Source of the DNA: Prevotella sp. UBA7764
GTDB taxonomy: Bacteria; Bacteroidota; Bacteroidia; Bacteroidales; Bacteroidaceae
Reading direction: 5' to 3'
Length of the DNA stretch: 64,000 nucleotides
Assembly: GCA_002481295.1 (NCBI GenBank)
Contig: DLDU01000060.1
Location: forward strand, 25,936-89,935
The notes under the pieces are model-generated. The model did not search any database. It had not been told where the DNA came from and saw only the letters and a list, made by a program, of their open reading frames with translations. How positions within the stretch are numbered: position 1 is the first letter of the stretch; every line of letters begins with the position of its first letter. Positions 34,125-43,280 of the stretch are shown here, piece after piece. Made by a program: the position numbers and the translations under genes.

Positions 34125-34198
34125 TTTTCAATCGTGAGTCTTGAGTGATAATAATATAATAATGTGTGGTATTATAGAATCTTGAGGATGACGGTGCC

Positions 34199-34945
34199 TT
34201 ATCTTTCGTCATTCCAGAACTGCCAGCTGGCGAAAGCCTGGAGCAGGAGCATCTCCAGTCCGTTTTTCACTACAGCACCACGCTCTTTGCCTTTCTTCAT
34301 AAACAGCGTCTCGTCAGGATTGTAGATGAGGTCGTAGAGAAGCGTGTGGGTGTCCATGACGTCGTAGGGGAGGTTGGGACATTCGTCAGCGTGAGGGTAC
34401 ATGCCGCAGGGCGTGCAGTTGACGATCACGTTATACTCCTTAATCGTGTCTGCAGTGATGTGACTGTACTCAATGGTCCCCGGCTTTTCGTATCGGCTGA
34501 CTTTCATCGTCTGCAATCCAAGCGACTTCAAGCCGAAGTCAATGGCTTTCGACGCACCGCCGGTACCGAGGATGAGCGCTTTCTTATGAAAATGCTCTAA
34601 TAGCGGCTCGATGCTCTGTGTGAATCCGATGACATCGCTGTTGAAGCCCTTAAGAATGGTTTTCTTGTTCTTATGGGTGACTTTGATGACATTGACTGCA
34701 CCGATCTCACGAGCTTCGGGCGAGAGAGAGTCGAGATAGCTGATGACCTTCTCTTTATAGGGAATCGTGACGTTGAGTCCTCTTAGTTCAGGATTGGAGT
34801 CAAGAATCTCGGGTAGTTCCTCGATCGTGGGGATCTCAAAGTTTTCGTACGTAGCGTCTATGTTCTCGTTTTGGAACTTCTCATTGAAATAACTGATGGA
34901 GAAGGAGTGTCCAAGAGGGTAGCCTATCAGTCCGTATTTGTCCAT
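34199..34945 (-). CDS. aroE: Shikimate dehydrogenase
   Basis: 248 residues. NADPH-dependent reduction of 3-dehydroshikimate in the aromatic pathway. N-terminal YGLIGYPLGHSFS (substrate serine), LNVTIPYKEKVI with catalytic Lys, AVNVIKV, NSDVIGF, the nucleotide loop LGTGGASKAIDFGL and NCTPCGMYPH. A short member of the family (E. coli 272). It lies between purM and menG on the same strand. Confidence 0.95.
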   Translation of the reverse strand: MDKYGLIGYPLGHSFSISYFNEKFQNENIDATYENFEIPTIEELPEILDSNPELRGLNVTIPYKEKVISYLDSLSPEAREIGAVNVIKVTHKNKKTILKGFNSDVIGFTQSIEPLLEHFHKKALILGTGGASKAIDFGLKSLGLQTMKVSRYEKPGTIEYSHITADTIKEYNVIVNCTPCGMYPHADECPNLPYDVMDTHTLLYDLIYNPDETLFMKKGKERGAVVKNGLEMLLLQAFASWQFWNDER

Positions 34946-34978
34946 TGTGCAGCTGGTGTTACTTGTTTGACGTGATGG

Positions 34979-35713
34979 TTATTTTTCGGCGAAGTACAGA
35001 GTGCATATTCCGAAGGTCAGTCGCCGGAAGGAGACCTTGGAGAAGCCGGCCTTTTGCAGGATGTCCATCATCTGTTCTCCCTGTGGGAAAGCCTCGATGG
35101 TGGCCGTGAGATAGCTGTATGCGCTCTTGTCTTTAGAGATGATGCTGCCATAGACTGGCAGGAAGGTGTGGGAATAGAGCTTGAAGCACTGCTTCATGGG
35201 GAAGTGTACGGGCTCGGTAAGCTCAGCGATGCTCAGATGCCCCCCCTTCTTCAATACCCGGCACATCTCGCGCAGTCCCTGGTCGAGATTCTGAAAGTTT
35301 CTGATGCCAAAGGCCGCTGTGACAGCATCGAAAGTGTTGTCGGGAAATGACAGATGCATGCAGTCTTCCTTTTGGAAAGAGATGATGCTTTCCAGTCCTG
35401 CCGCTTTCACTTTCTGTCGTCCTACGTTCATCATCCCTTCCGAGATGTCGGCACCGATCAACTCCTGTGGTTTGAGCATTCGGGCAGAGAGTATGGCAAA
35501 GTCGCCTGTACCCGTTGCCACGTCAAGGACGGAACTGGGATGGAAAGGCGCAAGGGCCTTGATAGCCTTGCGTCTCCATCCTTTGTCTATATTCCATGAC
35601 AGTCGGTGATTGAGGGTGTCGTAGTTGTCGGCGATGTTGTCGAACATCACCTCTACGAGTTGCCCTTTGTCACCTTTGCCATCGTAGGGCTTAATGCGCT
35701 CTTGTTTGTACAT
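34979..35713 (-). CDS. menG: Demethylmenaquinone methyltransferase
   Basis: 244 residues, UbiE/MenG family. Methylates demethylmenaquinone with S-adenosylmethionine; Bacteroidales use menaquinone. Motifs: [29 protein letters not shown] loop [41 protein letters not shown] and [21 protein letters not shown]. purC lies 18 bases upstream and aroE 33 bases downstream. Confidence 0.94.
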   Translation of the reverse strand: MYKQERIKPYDGKGDKGQLVEVMFDNIADNYDTLNHRLSWNIDKGWRRKAIKALAPFHPSSVLDVATGTGDFAILSARMLKPQELIGADISEGMMNVGRQKVKAAGLESIISFQKEDCMHLSFPDNTFDAVTAAFGIRNFQNLDQGLREMCRVLKKGGHLSIAELTEPVHFPMKQCFKLYSHTFLPVYGSIISKDKSAYSYLTATIEAFPQGEQMMDILQKAGFSKVSFRRLTFGICTLYFAEK

Positions 35714-35731
35714 TCCTGATGCGTTGAGCTT

Positions 35732-36682
35732 TTACTTGCGTGTTGCGAGATAGTTCTTCACATTGCGCTCGATGCGTGCAGCAATGTCGCCTTCCTCAGC
35801 AGCCTTGTCGAATTTCTCACCCGTGATGTGCTCATAGAGCTCGATGTATCTCTCCGATACACTCTCGGCATACTCGTCGGTGATCTCCGGCATGGTCTGT
35901 CCAGGCTGGTTCATGAAGTTGTGCTCGATGAGCCACTGTCTTACGAACTCCTTAGAGAGCTGGCGCTGAGGCTCGCCCTTTGCCAGACGCTCCTCGTAGC
36001 CGTCGGCATAGAAGTAGCGGCTGGAATCCGGTGTGTGGATTTCGTCGATGAGATAGAGTTTGCCGTCGCGCTTGCCAAATTCATATTTGGTGTCGACGAG
36101 GATCAGGCCATGTTTAGCGGCAATCTCCTGTCCGCGCTGGAAGAGCTTGCGTGTCCAGTCCTCGATGACAGCATAGTCCTCGGCTGAGACGATACCCTGC
36201 TTGATGATCTCCTCGCGGGAGATGTTCATGTCGTGACCTTCGTCGGCCTTGGTGGTAGGAGTGATGATGGGCTCGGGGAAGCGCTCGTTCTCGTGCATAC
36301 CTTCCGGCAATTTCACGCCACAGAGCTCACGGCATCCGTCTTTGTAAGCGCGCCAAGCAGAACCGGTGAGGATAGAACGGATGATCATCTCCACACGGAA
36401 GCCTTCGCATTTCAGTCCCACGGTGACCATTGGATCGGGTGTTGCCAGTTTCCAGTTAGGGCAGATGTCGGCCGTCTGGTCAAGGAACTTGGACGCAATC
36501 TGGTTCAGCACCTGACCCTTGAAAGGAATACCTTTGGGCAAGACCACGTCGAATGCTGAGATACGGTCTGTTGCGACCATAACGATGAGGTCATCGTTGA
36601 TGTTGTAAACGTCGCGTACCTTGCCATGGTAAACGCTTTTCTGTCCTTCGAAATGGAAATCGGTATGAGTTAAAGCTTTCAT
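35732..36682 (-). CDS. purC: SAICAR synthase
   Basis: 316 residues, the long form found in Bacteroidetes. Joins CAIR and aspartate in purine synthesis. [33 protein letters not shown] forms the ATP site; [21 protein letters not shown] and [21 protein letters not shown] are PurC signatures. The C-terminal segment (about 245-316) resembles the extension of this subclass. In line between phoH and menG. Confidence 0.95.
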   Translation of the reverse strand: MKALTHTDFHFEGQKSVYHGKVRDVYNINDDLIVMVATDRISAFDVVLPKGIPFKGQVLNQIASKFLDQTADICPNWKLATPDPMVTVGLKCEGFRVEMIIRSILTGSAWRAYKDGCRELCGVKLPEGMHENERFPEPIITPTTKADEGHDMNISREEIIKQGIVSAEDYAVIEDWTRKLFQRGQEIAAKHGLILVDTKYEFGKRDGKLYLIDEIHTPDSSRYFYADGYEERLAKGEPQRQLSKEFVRQWLIEHNFMNQPGQTMPEITDEYAESVSERYIELYEHITGEKFDKAAEEGDIAARIERNVKNYLATRK

Positions 36683-36740
36683 AATAGTATGAATATAAAA
36701 AGTGTTTTATGAAATGTCTTCTATGTGTAAGGGGGAAATA

Positions 36741-37790
36741 TCAGTTTTCGGTGAAATCACCTGTGCCGATGATGGTCAGCTCTTGCCCGTCGCCGTTGCT
36801 TTCAAGAGAGTCTCTTCTTTGTCTCTCTGCCCGTTTCCGGTGCTCTTCCTCCTGGCGTTTGTCGTAAGCCTCATAAGCGTTGACGATGCGGGTGACGAGT
36901 TGGTGGCGGACGATGTCTTTCTTGGTGAGTTCGATGACGGAAATGCCTTCCACTCCTTTCAGTATTCTCAGCGCTTCTTTCAATCCGCTCTTGTACTCCT
37001 TGGGCAGGTCGATCTGTGTCATATCACCCGTGATAATCATCTTGGTATTCCATCCCATGCGGGTGAGAAACATCCTGATCTGTGCCGTCGTAGTGTTTTG
37101 AGCCTCGTCGAGGATGACAACGGCGTCGCTGAGTGTGCGACCACGCATAAAGGCGAGTGGAGCGATCTGTATGATGTGCTTCTCCATCAGATCGCTGAGT
37201 CTTGTGGCGGGAAGCATATCCTGCAAGGCGTCGTAGAGCGGTTGCAGATAGGGATCGATCTTGTCTTTCATGTCACCGGGGAGGAATCCCAGCTTTTCTC
37301 CGGCTTCCACTGCTGGTCGACTGAGGATGATGCGCTTGATGGCTTTCTCTTTCAGTGCTTTCACGGCGAGTGCAATGCTCAGATAGGTCTTGCCCGTTCC
37401 GGCTGGTCCTACGGCAAAGATCATGTCGCTCTTGTTGAAAGCATCGATGAGTCGTTGCTGGTTTTCGGATCTGCTCTTGATGGGGCGCCCCGAGATGCTG
37501 TAAACAAGTACGTCTTTTACGGCATCAGCTTTGGTCTGTCGTCCTTTGATGATGTCGAGAATGTCCTCGTCTGTGATGGAGTTGTACTTCACCACATGCT
37601 TTCTCATCTTCTCGATGTCTTCTTCGAAACGGGCCATGTCTTCCTCGTCTCCAAGCACGCGCACGACATTATCCCGCGCAACGATACGCAACTTGGGGAA
37701 GAGAGCCTTCAGCATTTGCAGATGTGCGTTGTTGACTCCGTAAAATACGACGGGGTCGATATCCTCGAGTACGATATGTTTTTCTATCAA
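36741..37790 (-). CDS. PhoH-like ATPase
   Basis: 349 residues. A KH-like N-terminal region (about 1-110) is followed by the PhoH P-loop domain: FAVGPAGTGKTYLSIALAVKAL (Walker A, about 127-148), RIILSRPAVEAGEKLGFLPGDMKDKIDPYL, DAVVILDEAQNTT (Walker B), GDMTQIDLP. The last ~45 residues are charged (KRQEEEHRKRAERQRRD). PhoH proteins are cytoplasmic ATPases linked to RNA metabolism; function is not settled. First gene of the run ending at pyrF; a TAATTTTG -7 box (minus, 37832-37825) lies 35 bases upstream. Confidence 0.9.
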   Translation of the reverse strand: MIEKHIVLEDIDPVVFYGVNNAHLQMLKALFPKLRIVARDNVVRVLGDEEDMARFEEDIEKMRKHVVKYNSITDEDILDIIKGRQTKADAVKDVLVYSISGRPIKSRSENQQRLIDAFNKSDMIFAVGPAGTGKTYLSIALAVKALKEKAIKRIILSRPAVEAGEKLGFLPGDMKDKIDPYLQPLYDALQDMLPATRLSDLMEKHIIQIAPLAFMRGRTLSDAVVILDEAQNTTTAQIRMFLTRMGWNTKMIITGDMTQIDLPKEYKSGLKEALRILKGVEGISVIELTKKDIVRHQLVTRIVNAYEAYDKRQEEEHRKRAERQRRDSLESNGDGQELTIIGTGDFTEN

Positions 37791-37905
37791 TGTATGTCTT
37801 TTAAGTACGTAATATATTACACTGCAAAATTACAATAAAATACCGAGAAAAGACAGATTAAAGGCAAAAATATGTTTTCAAGGCTCACGATTTCTTCTTG
37901 TTTGT

Positions 37906-37936
37906 TTTGATATTCTTCTGATTTGTGTTATTTTTG
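37906..37936 (+). promoter_or_regulatory. Promoter of the DUF5715 gene (near-leaderless)
   Basis: TTTG at 37906-37909, 19 bases, TATTTTTG at 37929-37936: full consensus. The ATG is at 37945, only eight bases on, so the mRNA leader can be no more than a few bases. Confidence 0.78.
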
Positions 37937-37944
37937 CATGTGAA

Positions 37945-38844
37945 ATGAGAATCACGAAGAAAAGATACCTGCAAAGTTTTCTGATTGTCACGGTGGTGTT
38001 GGCCATCGTGCGTCTGCTGTTTCCTTCTGTCGCAAAAGACCGTGCGGCACAGACTGCCGTGCGGGAGAAAGAGTCGGTGGACAGTGTGGAGATGCGGTCA
38101 GATACTGCGCATGACGGGCAGACTGCTGCTGTGACAAAAGTAAGTGATGCTGACGCAGATACAGATAAAGTAGTTTTGGAAGGAACCTATCTGAGTAAGT
38201 TGGCACCATCGCCAATACCTCCTTTGCGTTATCCGGCAGGTGTCTCTCCTTTTTTCAAGTCTGACGGTTCGTTACGCCACACACCTATTTATAGTGTACC
38301 CGGCTATCAGCGTACCTTCGAGGATCAGCAAGACGTACAACTTGTGTCTGCCAGTAAGTGGGGAATCCAACCTGTGCAGAACCGTGAGGAGGCTGTCAGG
38401 CGCAAGTCCGGACTGGTGTTCGTTGGGAGCAATCCTTATGTCTATATTGACAAGCTTCATAGCAGCATTCCCTATTTGGTTCCCCGTGCGTCCATTCTTT
38501 TACAAGATATAGGCCGCAGCTATTTCGACAGCCTGACGATGAAGGGCATTCCCTTGCATAAGATTATTGTCACCAGTGTGCTTCGGTCCAAGGATGATGT
38601 GGAGCGTCTGCGCGGACATAATGGTAATGCCACGCAAAACAGCTGTCATCTCTATGGTACCACCTTCGATGTCTGCTACAACCGCTACAAGACCGTTGAG
38701 CCGCCCGGGGAGCAGCGACGTGCCGTGCGCAACGACACGCTGAAGTATATCCTGGCGGAAGTGCTTCGTGACATGCGCGAGGAAAAGCGCTGCTATGTTA
38801 AGTATGAGGTCAATCAGGGATGTTTCCACATCACTGTGAGATAG
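37945..38844 (+). CDS. DUF5715 family exported protein
   Basis: 299 residues. A membrane-anchor or uncleaved signal helix (FLIVTVVLAIVRLLF, about 12-27) is followed by a low-complexity stretch and then, from about residue 140, a domain with PRASILLQDIGRSYFDSL, HKIIVTSVLRSKDDVERLRGHNGNATQNSCHLYGTTFDVCYNRY and VKYEVNQGCFHITVR. This conserved block (S.H..G.AFD and H..V) resembles D-Ala-D-Ala peptidase (M15) metal sites, so a periplasmic peptidoglycan role is possible; DUF5715 itself is uncharacterised. The start is fixed by the promoter, which ends eight bases before the ATG. Confidence 0.8.
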   Translation: MRITKKRYLQSFLIVTVVLAIVRLLFPSVAKDRAAQTAVREKESVDSVEMRSDTAHDGQTAAVTKVSDADADTDKVVLEGTYLSKLAPSPIPPLRYPAGVSPFFKSDGSLRHTPIYSVPGYQRTFEDQQDVQLVSASKWGIQPVQNREEAVRRKSGLVFVGSNPYVYIDKLHSSIPYLVPRASILLQDIGRSYFDSLTMKGIPLHKIIVTSVLRSKDDVERLRGHNGNATQNSCHLYGTTFDVCYNRYKTVEPPGEQRRAVRNDTLKYILAEVLRDMREEKRCYVKYEVNQGCFHITVR

Positions 38845-38855
38845 TGATGTGGAAA
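38823..38855. terminator. Convergent hairpin overlapping a stop codon
   Basis: TTTCCACATCAC and GTGATGTGGAAA form a perfect 12-pair stem around a nine-base loop. The DUF5715 stop (TAG, 38842-38844) is at the loop/stem border and the nspC stop is four bases beyond. No long T run is present, so termination efficiency is uncertain. Confidence 0.6.
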
Positions 38856-38858
38856 GTA

Positions 38859-40040
38859 TCAATCCATTCTGTTCATATAGTCTTCGTATGAGAATTTGCG
38901 GAGCATCTCCAGTTTACCATCAGGCCGCGCCAGCATGAGAGAGGGGTGGGAGATGCCGTTGAACATTGTCGTCTTCACTGTGGTGTAGTGGATCATATCC
39001 TCAAAGACGATGTTCTCGCCTACCTGCAGCTCATGGTCAAACTTCCAATAGCCCATAAAGTCACCGCTAAGACAGGAATCGCCTCCGAGCCGATAGACAT
39101 GTGGGGCATTCTCTGCTGGGTAGAGACCTTCGGCATCGGTGCCAATGCTTTCTGCAAAACGCACTTGTGGCTGATATGGCATCTCCAGACAGTCGGGCAT
39201 GTGGCATGTGAAGCTGACGTTGAGAATTGCTGTGCGGATGCCATGGTTCTCAACAATGTCGACCACTTGACTCACCAAAGGTCCGGTCTGCCATAGGAAA
39301 GCACTGCCTGGCTCCAATATCAGTTTTAAGTGTGGGTGGCGTTTGTGGAAGCCATTCAGGATGTTGATCAGCAACTCTGTGTCGTAGTCTTTGCGAGTCA
39401 TCAGATGTCCGCCGCCAAAGTTGATCCATTTGAGCTGTGAGAGCCATCTGTCAAACTTCTCTTCTATATGGGCGAGTGTGCGCTGAAAGGCATCGGCTCC
39501 ACTCTCGCAATGACAGTGACAATGAAATCCTTCGATGTCTTTCGGTAACTCTTCCGGCAATTGGTCGGCGGTGACACCAAAGCGTGATCCCGGTGCGCAA
39601 GGGTTGTAGAGCAGGGTCTCTACCTCACTGTATTCCGGATTGACGCGTAGGCCGAGGCTGATCTCTGGGTTGGCGCTTCTGGCTTTGGCTGCGAAACCTT
39701 GATATTGGCTCAGTGAGTTGAAGATGAGATGACTGGAGTAGTGCGCGATCTCAGCGATGTTGTCATCGGTATATCCAGGACTGAATGTGTGGACACGACT
39801 CCCGAACTTCTCGTAGCCGAGTCTTGCTTCGTAGAGCGAACTGGCGGTTGTTGCGGGGATGTATTCCCGGAAAATAGAAAATGTCTTCCAAAGAGCGAAG
39901 GCCTTGAAAGCGAGAATAATCGTTGTGTCGGACCGTCGGGCTACATCGCTGATGAGTTCGAGATTTTTGCGCAAGCGTTGCTCTTCGAGCACGTAGGCGG
40001 GGTGATGGAGTTGGCTAAAAGTCTGCAAATCTACCTTCAT
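38859..40040 (-). CDS. nspC: Carboxynorspermidine/carboxyspermidine decarboxylase
   Basis: 393 residues. PLP enzyme of the alternative polyamine pathway, making spermidine or norspermidine from the carboxy precursor. Fold type III: HPAYVLEEQRLRKNLEL, PLP lysine in ILAFKAFALW, GLRVNPEYSEVETLLYNPCAPGSRFGV, FHCHCHCESGADAF, WINFGGGHLMTRKDY, LEPGSAFLW and GDSCLSGDFMGYW (the second half of the active site). Its partner carboxyspermidine dehydrogenase is not nearby. A TATCTTTG -7 box (minus, 40065-40058) lies 17 bases upstream. Confidence 0.94.
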   Translation of the reverse strand: MKVDLQTFSQLHHPAYVLEEQRLRKNLELISDVARRSDTTIILAFKAFALWKTFSIFREYIPATTASSLYEARLGYEKFGSRVHTFSPGYTDDNIAEIAHYSSHLIFNSLSQYQGFAAKARSANPEISLGLRVNPEYSEVETLLYNPCAPGSRFGVTADQLPEELPKDIEGFHCHCHCESGADAFQRTLAHIEEKFDRWLSQLKWINFGGGHLMTRKDYDTELLINILNGFHKRHPHLKLILEPGSAFLWQTGPLVSQVVDIVENHGIRTAILNVSFTCHMPDCLEMPYQPQVRFAESIGTDAEGLYPAENAPHVYRLGGDSCLSGDFMGYWKFDHELQVGENIVFEDMIHYTTVKTTMFNGISHPSLMLARPDGKLEMLRKFSYEDYMNRMD

Positions 40041-40085
40041 ATATCAATTTTTTAATGCAAAGATACGTTTTATTTTCCAATATTA

Positions 40086-40116
40086 TTGTGAGTGTGACAG
40101 AAAATTCCTACATTTG
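40086..40116 (+). promoter_or_regulatory. Promoter of prs
   Basis: TTG at 40086-40088, 20 bases, TACATTTG at 40109-40116: full Bacteroidetes consensus, about 50 bases before the ATG. Confidence 0.78.
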
Positions 40117-40168
40117 CATCATCAAAGGCAATGACCATTACACTTTTGTTATATAAACGCTAAACAAG

Positions 40169-41107
40169 ATGAGTGAAAAAAACTCTTTTTTGGTTTTCTC
40201 GGGTACAAAGACGAGATACCTTGCAGAAAAGATTTGTGCCAGCTTGGGTTGCCCATTAGGCAATTTAGTCATTACGCGCTTCTCTGATGGTGAGTTTGCA
40301 GTGAGCTACGAGGAGTCGATCCGCGGTCGTGACGTTTTCTTGGTGCAGAGCACCTTTCCGAATTCTGACAACCTTATGGAGTTGTTGTTGATGATTGACG
40401 CTGCCAAGCGTGCATCCGCACGCCACATTATTGCAGTGATTCCTTATTTTGGTTGGGCACGTCAGGATCGCAAGGACAAGCCGCGTGTGAGCATTGGAGC
40501 CAAGCTTGTCGCCGACTTGCTGAGTGTGGCAGGCATTGACCGTCTGATCACGATGGATCTGCACGCTGATCAGATCCAGGGCTTCTTCAATGTGCCTGTT
40601 GATCACCTCTATGCTTCCGGTGTGTTGCTTCCCTATCTGCAAAGTTTGCATCTGAAGGATCTCGTGATTGCATCTCCTGATGTAGGTGGTTCTAAGCGTG
40701 CCAACACGTTTGCCAAGTATCTGGGCTGTCCGCTGGTGCTGTGCAATAAGACAAGAGCACGTGCCAATGTGGTGGAGAGCATGCAGATCATCGGTGACGT
40801 GAAGGGCAAGAACGTAGTGCTTGTCGATGATATGGTTGACACTGCCGGTACCATTACCAAGGCTGCTGATCTGATGATGGAGCATGGCGCACTGAGTGTG
40901 CGAGCTTGTGCTTCGCATTGCGTCATGAGTGGCCCGGCCAGTGAGCGTGTCGAGAACTCTGCTCTTGAAGAGATTGTTTTCACAGACTCTATCCCTTACA
41001 CACAGCGTTGTCATAAGGTGAAGCAGCTCAGCGTGGCTGATATGTTTGCCGAGACCATTCGCCGTGTGGTCAACAATGAGAGCATCTCCTCTCAGTATCT
41101 GGTATAA
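40169..41107 (+). CDS. prs: Ribose-phosphate pyrophosphokinase
   Basis: 312 residues. Makes PRPP for purine, pyrimidine, histidine and tryptophan synthesis. MSEKNSFLVFSGTKTRYLAEKIC start; ITRFSDGEFAVSYEESIRGRDVFLVQST; the flexible loop with ARQDRKDKPRVSIGAK; ITMDLHADQIQGFF; and the PRPP-binding signature NVVLVDDMVDTAGTI. It lies divergent from nspC and stands alone, with a terminator 28 bases after its stop. Confidence 0.96.
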   Translation: MSEKNSFLVFSGTKTRYLAEKICASLGCPLGNLVITRFSDGEFAVSYEESIRGRDVFLVQSTFPNSDNLMELLLMIDAAKRASARHIIAVIPYFGWARQDRKDKPRVSIGAKLVADLLSVAGIDRLITMDLHADQIQGFFNVPVDHLYASGVLLPYLQSLHLKDLVIASPDVGGSKRANTFAKYLGCPLVLCNKTRARANVVESMQIIGDVKGKNVVLVDDMVDTAGTITKAADLMMEHGALSVRACASHCVMSGPASERVENSALEEIVFTDSIPYTQRCHKVKQLSVADMFAETIRRVVNNESISSQYLV

Positions 41108-41134
41108 TAGAAGACGAGCTTCGTCAAAGATCAT

Positions 41135-41169
41135 AAAAAAGCTCCTGCCAAGTTGGCGGGAGCTTTTTT
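41135..41169 (+). terminator. Terminator of prs
   Basis: AAAAAAGCTCCTGCC pairs with GGCGGGAGCTTTTTT (one G:T pair) around a five-base loop and ends in a T run. Confidence 0.9.
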
Positions 41170-41360
41170 ACACTTTTGTATAGGAGGCGCCTCAGAGAAG
41201 GCAGGGGATGCCATGATATGAAGCAAATAAAAAGTGCCAACTTTCTACTTGCACCATATATCCAAGTGTATATTTATGAAAATAATCTTTGACCGCTTGC
41301 AAAATGATAGAAGCCGGATAGATTCTCTCCTTGAATTCTGGTGTTTGGCTGAGTTTTCAT
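41170..41360. other. Intergenic, no feature seen
   Basis: A/T-rich DNA between the prs terminator and the transposase relic. No promoter consensus, RNA or convincing reading frame recognised. Confidence 0.5.
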
Positions 41361-41726
41361 TTACTCATTCTGCTCCTCAGCTTTAATCAGTATGGAGTAG
41401 TATTGCCTTTTCATTCCTTTCTTCAGGCATATGTATCTCAGCTTGCAGCACTGGCACTTCTATGGGTAGGACCTGAACTGTGTTCTGGCGTTGCCCTTTC
41501 CTTGTATCTGAGGCCCGACTTGCTTATCTTGAGGTGACCTGCCGGACAGCACATCGTCCACATTCTTGTCTTCCTCCGTGGTACCCAGGTTTTCTGCTCC
41601 ACGCCATTCGTCTTTTCCCCAGAGGTTATTTGGGCGGCTGTAACTATCAATTCGAACGTGATGGTCAGATGGTTCTTGTAGCCGAAGAAGTCTCCGCTCT
41701 CCTCGGATTATGTTCTCTCCAGGCAT
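41361..41726 (-). pseudogene. Relic of a DDE transposase (IS1182-like)
   Basis: On the minus strand one frame reads DFFGYKNHLTITF (the GYK.H strand found near a catalytic residue of many DDE transposases) and, further on, MCCPAGHLKISKSG, like the C.AGH zinc-site strand of IS1182-type transposases. Then the reading must change frame to continue as KCQCCKLRYICLKKGMKRQYYS, like the CxxC...CLKKG segment that follows in those proteins. The joined frame also contains a stop just before KCQCC. So it is a short, frameshifted piece with no terminal repeats recognised. The family assignment is tentative; a decayed transposase of another family is possible. Confidence 0.45.
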
Positions 41727-41770
41727 TAGTGCCAGCCCCCGACATCGTGAAGTGATCCAATGCTTCTACT

Positions 41771-42217
41771 TTATCTTGTTTTCCTCCTTACCATCCTTTT
41801 AAACGCCTGGCGATGGAATTTCTCCTCAGCCTTGATGACGGCAAGCACCTTGCCGGGAGAGAGTATCTTGCAGAATTTCAGATGATACTCCTGCTGAATC
41901 CTCTTCATCTCCACCTCTATCTTGTCGCACTCTTTGATGGCCTTGAGACTCGCCGCGTCGTCGCTCGTGTCGGTATGGGCGTAGAATCTCATCTTGCCGA
42001 ACAGCGCACGCTGCTTGTTCAGCATCTCCCTGAACAGAGGGAAGAAGCGTGAAGCCTCCATCGGCGTCAGCCCCGCCTCCGTGGTGATGAACTGCTCCAT
42101 GTCCGCCTCAAACTTCGCGGGATTGAAACGGGGCGGCTGTGGTGGTTGCGCAAAGGCGACCAGAGACAGGAGTATGGTCACCATCAATAGTGCTAATCGC
42201 TGCTTCATATTCTTCAT
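41771..42217 (-). CDS. Spy/CpxP-like periplasmic protein
   Basis: About 148 residues from ATG 42217 (ATG 42208 also fits). A signal peptide (MKQRLALLMVTILLSLVAFA) is followed by a helical mature part rich in Lys, Glu and Met: FEADMEQFITTEAGLTPMEASRFFPLFREM...KMRFYAH and KILSPGKVLAVIKAEEKFHRQAFKRM. LTPMEA... and LSPGKVLAV occupy the places of LTxxQ motifs in Spy/CpxP chaperones and zinc sensors, which respond to envelope stress. Last gene of an operon with an ECF sigma factor, so it may be a target or modulator of that system. Confidence 0.75.
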   Translation of the reverse strand: MKNMKQRLALLMVTILLSLVAFAQPPQPPRFNPAKFEADMEQFITTEAGLTPMEASRFFPLFREMLNKQRALFGKMRFYAHTDTSDDAASLKAIKECDKIEVEMKRIQQEYHLKFCKILSPGKVLAVIKAEEKFHRQAFKRMVRRKTR

Positions 42218-42236
42218 TCTGTGTTGTCTCCTCTCG

Positions 42237-42623
42237 TTATTGAGCATCCGCCATGTAGGCATACATGTCGTTGGTGTCTGTCATCGTGTAGTCAGCCATC
42301 TGGTCAAAGCCCGACCAGGTACTTGTCTGTACGTGCTGACTAGTGGCTGTGACAGGCTGTTGCGTCATCTTCCCGTTGCCCAAATGCAGGAAGAAAAAAG
42401 CCAGACAAGCCGCGCTGACGCTCCCCGCCGACCACAGCAGGGCTGGGCGGTGCCACCAGGACTTGTGCTGGCGCAAGGGCACGACGGTGGCTGTGGGCTT
42501 CTTCGGTTGCTCCGGCAGCTGCATCTCCAACTGCTTGGCAAAGTCCTCGAAATAGTGGTCAGGAACCCTAAACGGATTCTCATGGCCAAGATGCGCCTCG
42601 ATATATCTTTCGTCCTTATCCAT
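42237..42623 (-). CDS. Small single-span membrane protein, possible anti-sigma factor
   Basis: 128 residues from ATG 42623 (the frame is open to 42701 but overlaps the sigma gene). The N-terminal cytoplasmic part (MDKDERYIEAHLGHENPFRVPDHYFEDFAKQL) is like that of many Bacteroidetes proteins next to ECF sigma factors. One membrane helix follows (about 61-80), then a short periplasmic tail ending in a Tyr/Met/Asp-rich stretch. There is no zinc-binding anti-sigma motif. Position directly behind the sigma gene makes it the best candidate for its anti-sigma factor, but this is inference. Confidence 0.6.
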   Translation of the reverse strand: MDKDERYIEAHLGHENPFRVPDHYFEDFAKQLEMQLPEQPKKPTATVVPLRQHKSWWHRPALLWSAGSVSAACLAFFFLHLGNGKMTQQPVTATSQHVQTSTWSGFDQMADYTMTDTNDMYAYMADAQ

Positions 42624-42697
42624 ATTTAATGATCCCCTATGATTATTTATCAACTCAAAATTAATGGTTTCTATGATATTACTATGATTAAGACGTA

Positions 42698-43267
42698 TCA
42701 AATCTCAGATTGTTTAATCACCGCAGCGATTTTTTTCACGGCAAGGTGATAGCTGGCCTTCAAGGCACCCTCACTGGTTCCCAACACCTTGCTGATCTCG
42801 GAGTACTTCATGTCGTCGTAGTATCTCATGCAAAACACCGTGCGCTGCACATCGGGCAGCAAGGCGATGGCGGCTTGCAAAAGGCTCTGCAACTTGTCGC
42901 CGTCGAAATAGCTGTCGGCCATCAGTTGCCGTGAGGCCGAAAGCAGTGCCTCGTCGCCGGCTTCCGGCACATTCCGCTGACGTCGGAGAAAGTCCAAAGC
43001 CTCGTTAACAGCAATCCGATAGAGCCATGTCGAGAGTTTTGCTTCCCCCCGGAAAGAATCCAACTTGTTCCATGCTTTCAGAAAAGTGTTCTGCAAGACA
43101 TCGTTGGCATTGTCATGGGTCAGCACCATACGTCGGATCTTCCAGTACAGCGGTTCACTATATAGCGCGACCATTTTGGAAAAGGCAGCCCGACAGGAAG
43201 AGGGATCTGTCAGCTCCCTCGTCAGTTCGCGGTCCTCGTTTTTTGGAAAATGATCTTGTTGCCCCAT
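42698..43267 (-). CDS. ECF-type sigma-70 factor
   Basis: 189 residues. Region 2 reads ALYSEPLYWKIRRMVLTHDNANDVLQNTFLKAWNKLDSFRGEAKLSTWLYRIAVNEALDFLRR (about 35-97), region 4 reads LPDVQRTVFCMRYYDDMKYSEISKVLGTSEGALKASYHLAVKKI (about 138-181). It should direct transcription of a small regulon in response to envelope signals. It is third in an operon: 13 bases after the L,D-transpeptidase gene and followed by a small membrane protein and a Spy-like protein. Confidence 0.93.
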   Translation of the reverse strand: MGQQDHFPKNEDRELTRELTDPSSCRAAFSKMVALYSEPLYWKIRRMVLTHDNANDVLQNTFLKAWNKLDSFRGEAKLSTWLYRIAVNEALDFLRRQRNVPEAGDEALLSASRQLMADSYFDGDKLQSLLQAAIALLPDVQRTVFCMRYYDDMKYSEISKVLGTSEGALKASYHLAVKKIAAVIKQSEI

Positions 43268-43280
43268 GATATTGTTTTTG

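Noticed and set aside
41331-41537. Plus-strand frames at 41331-41537 and 41480-41755
   Set aside because: They oppose the transposase relic and read as shadows with no domain or promoter.
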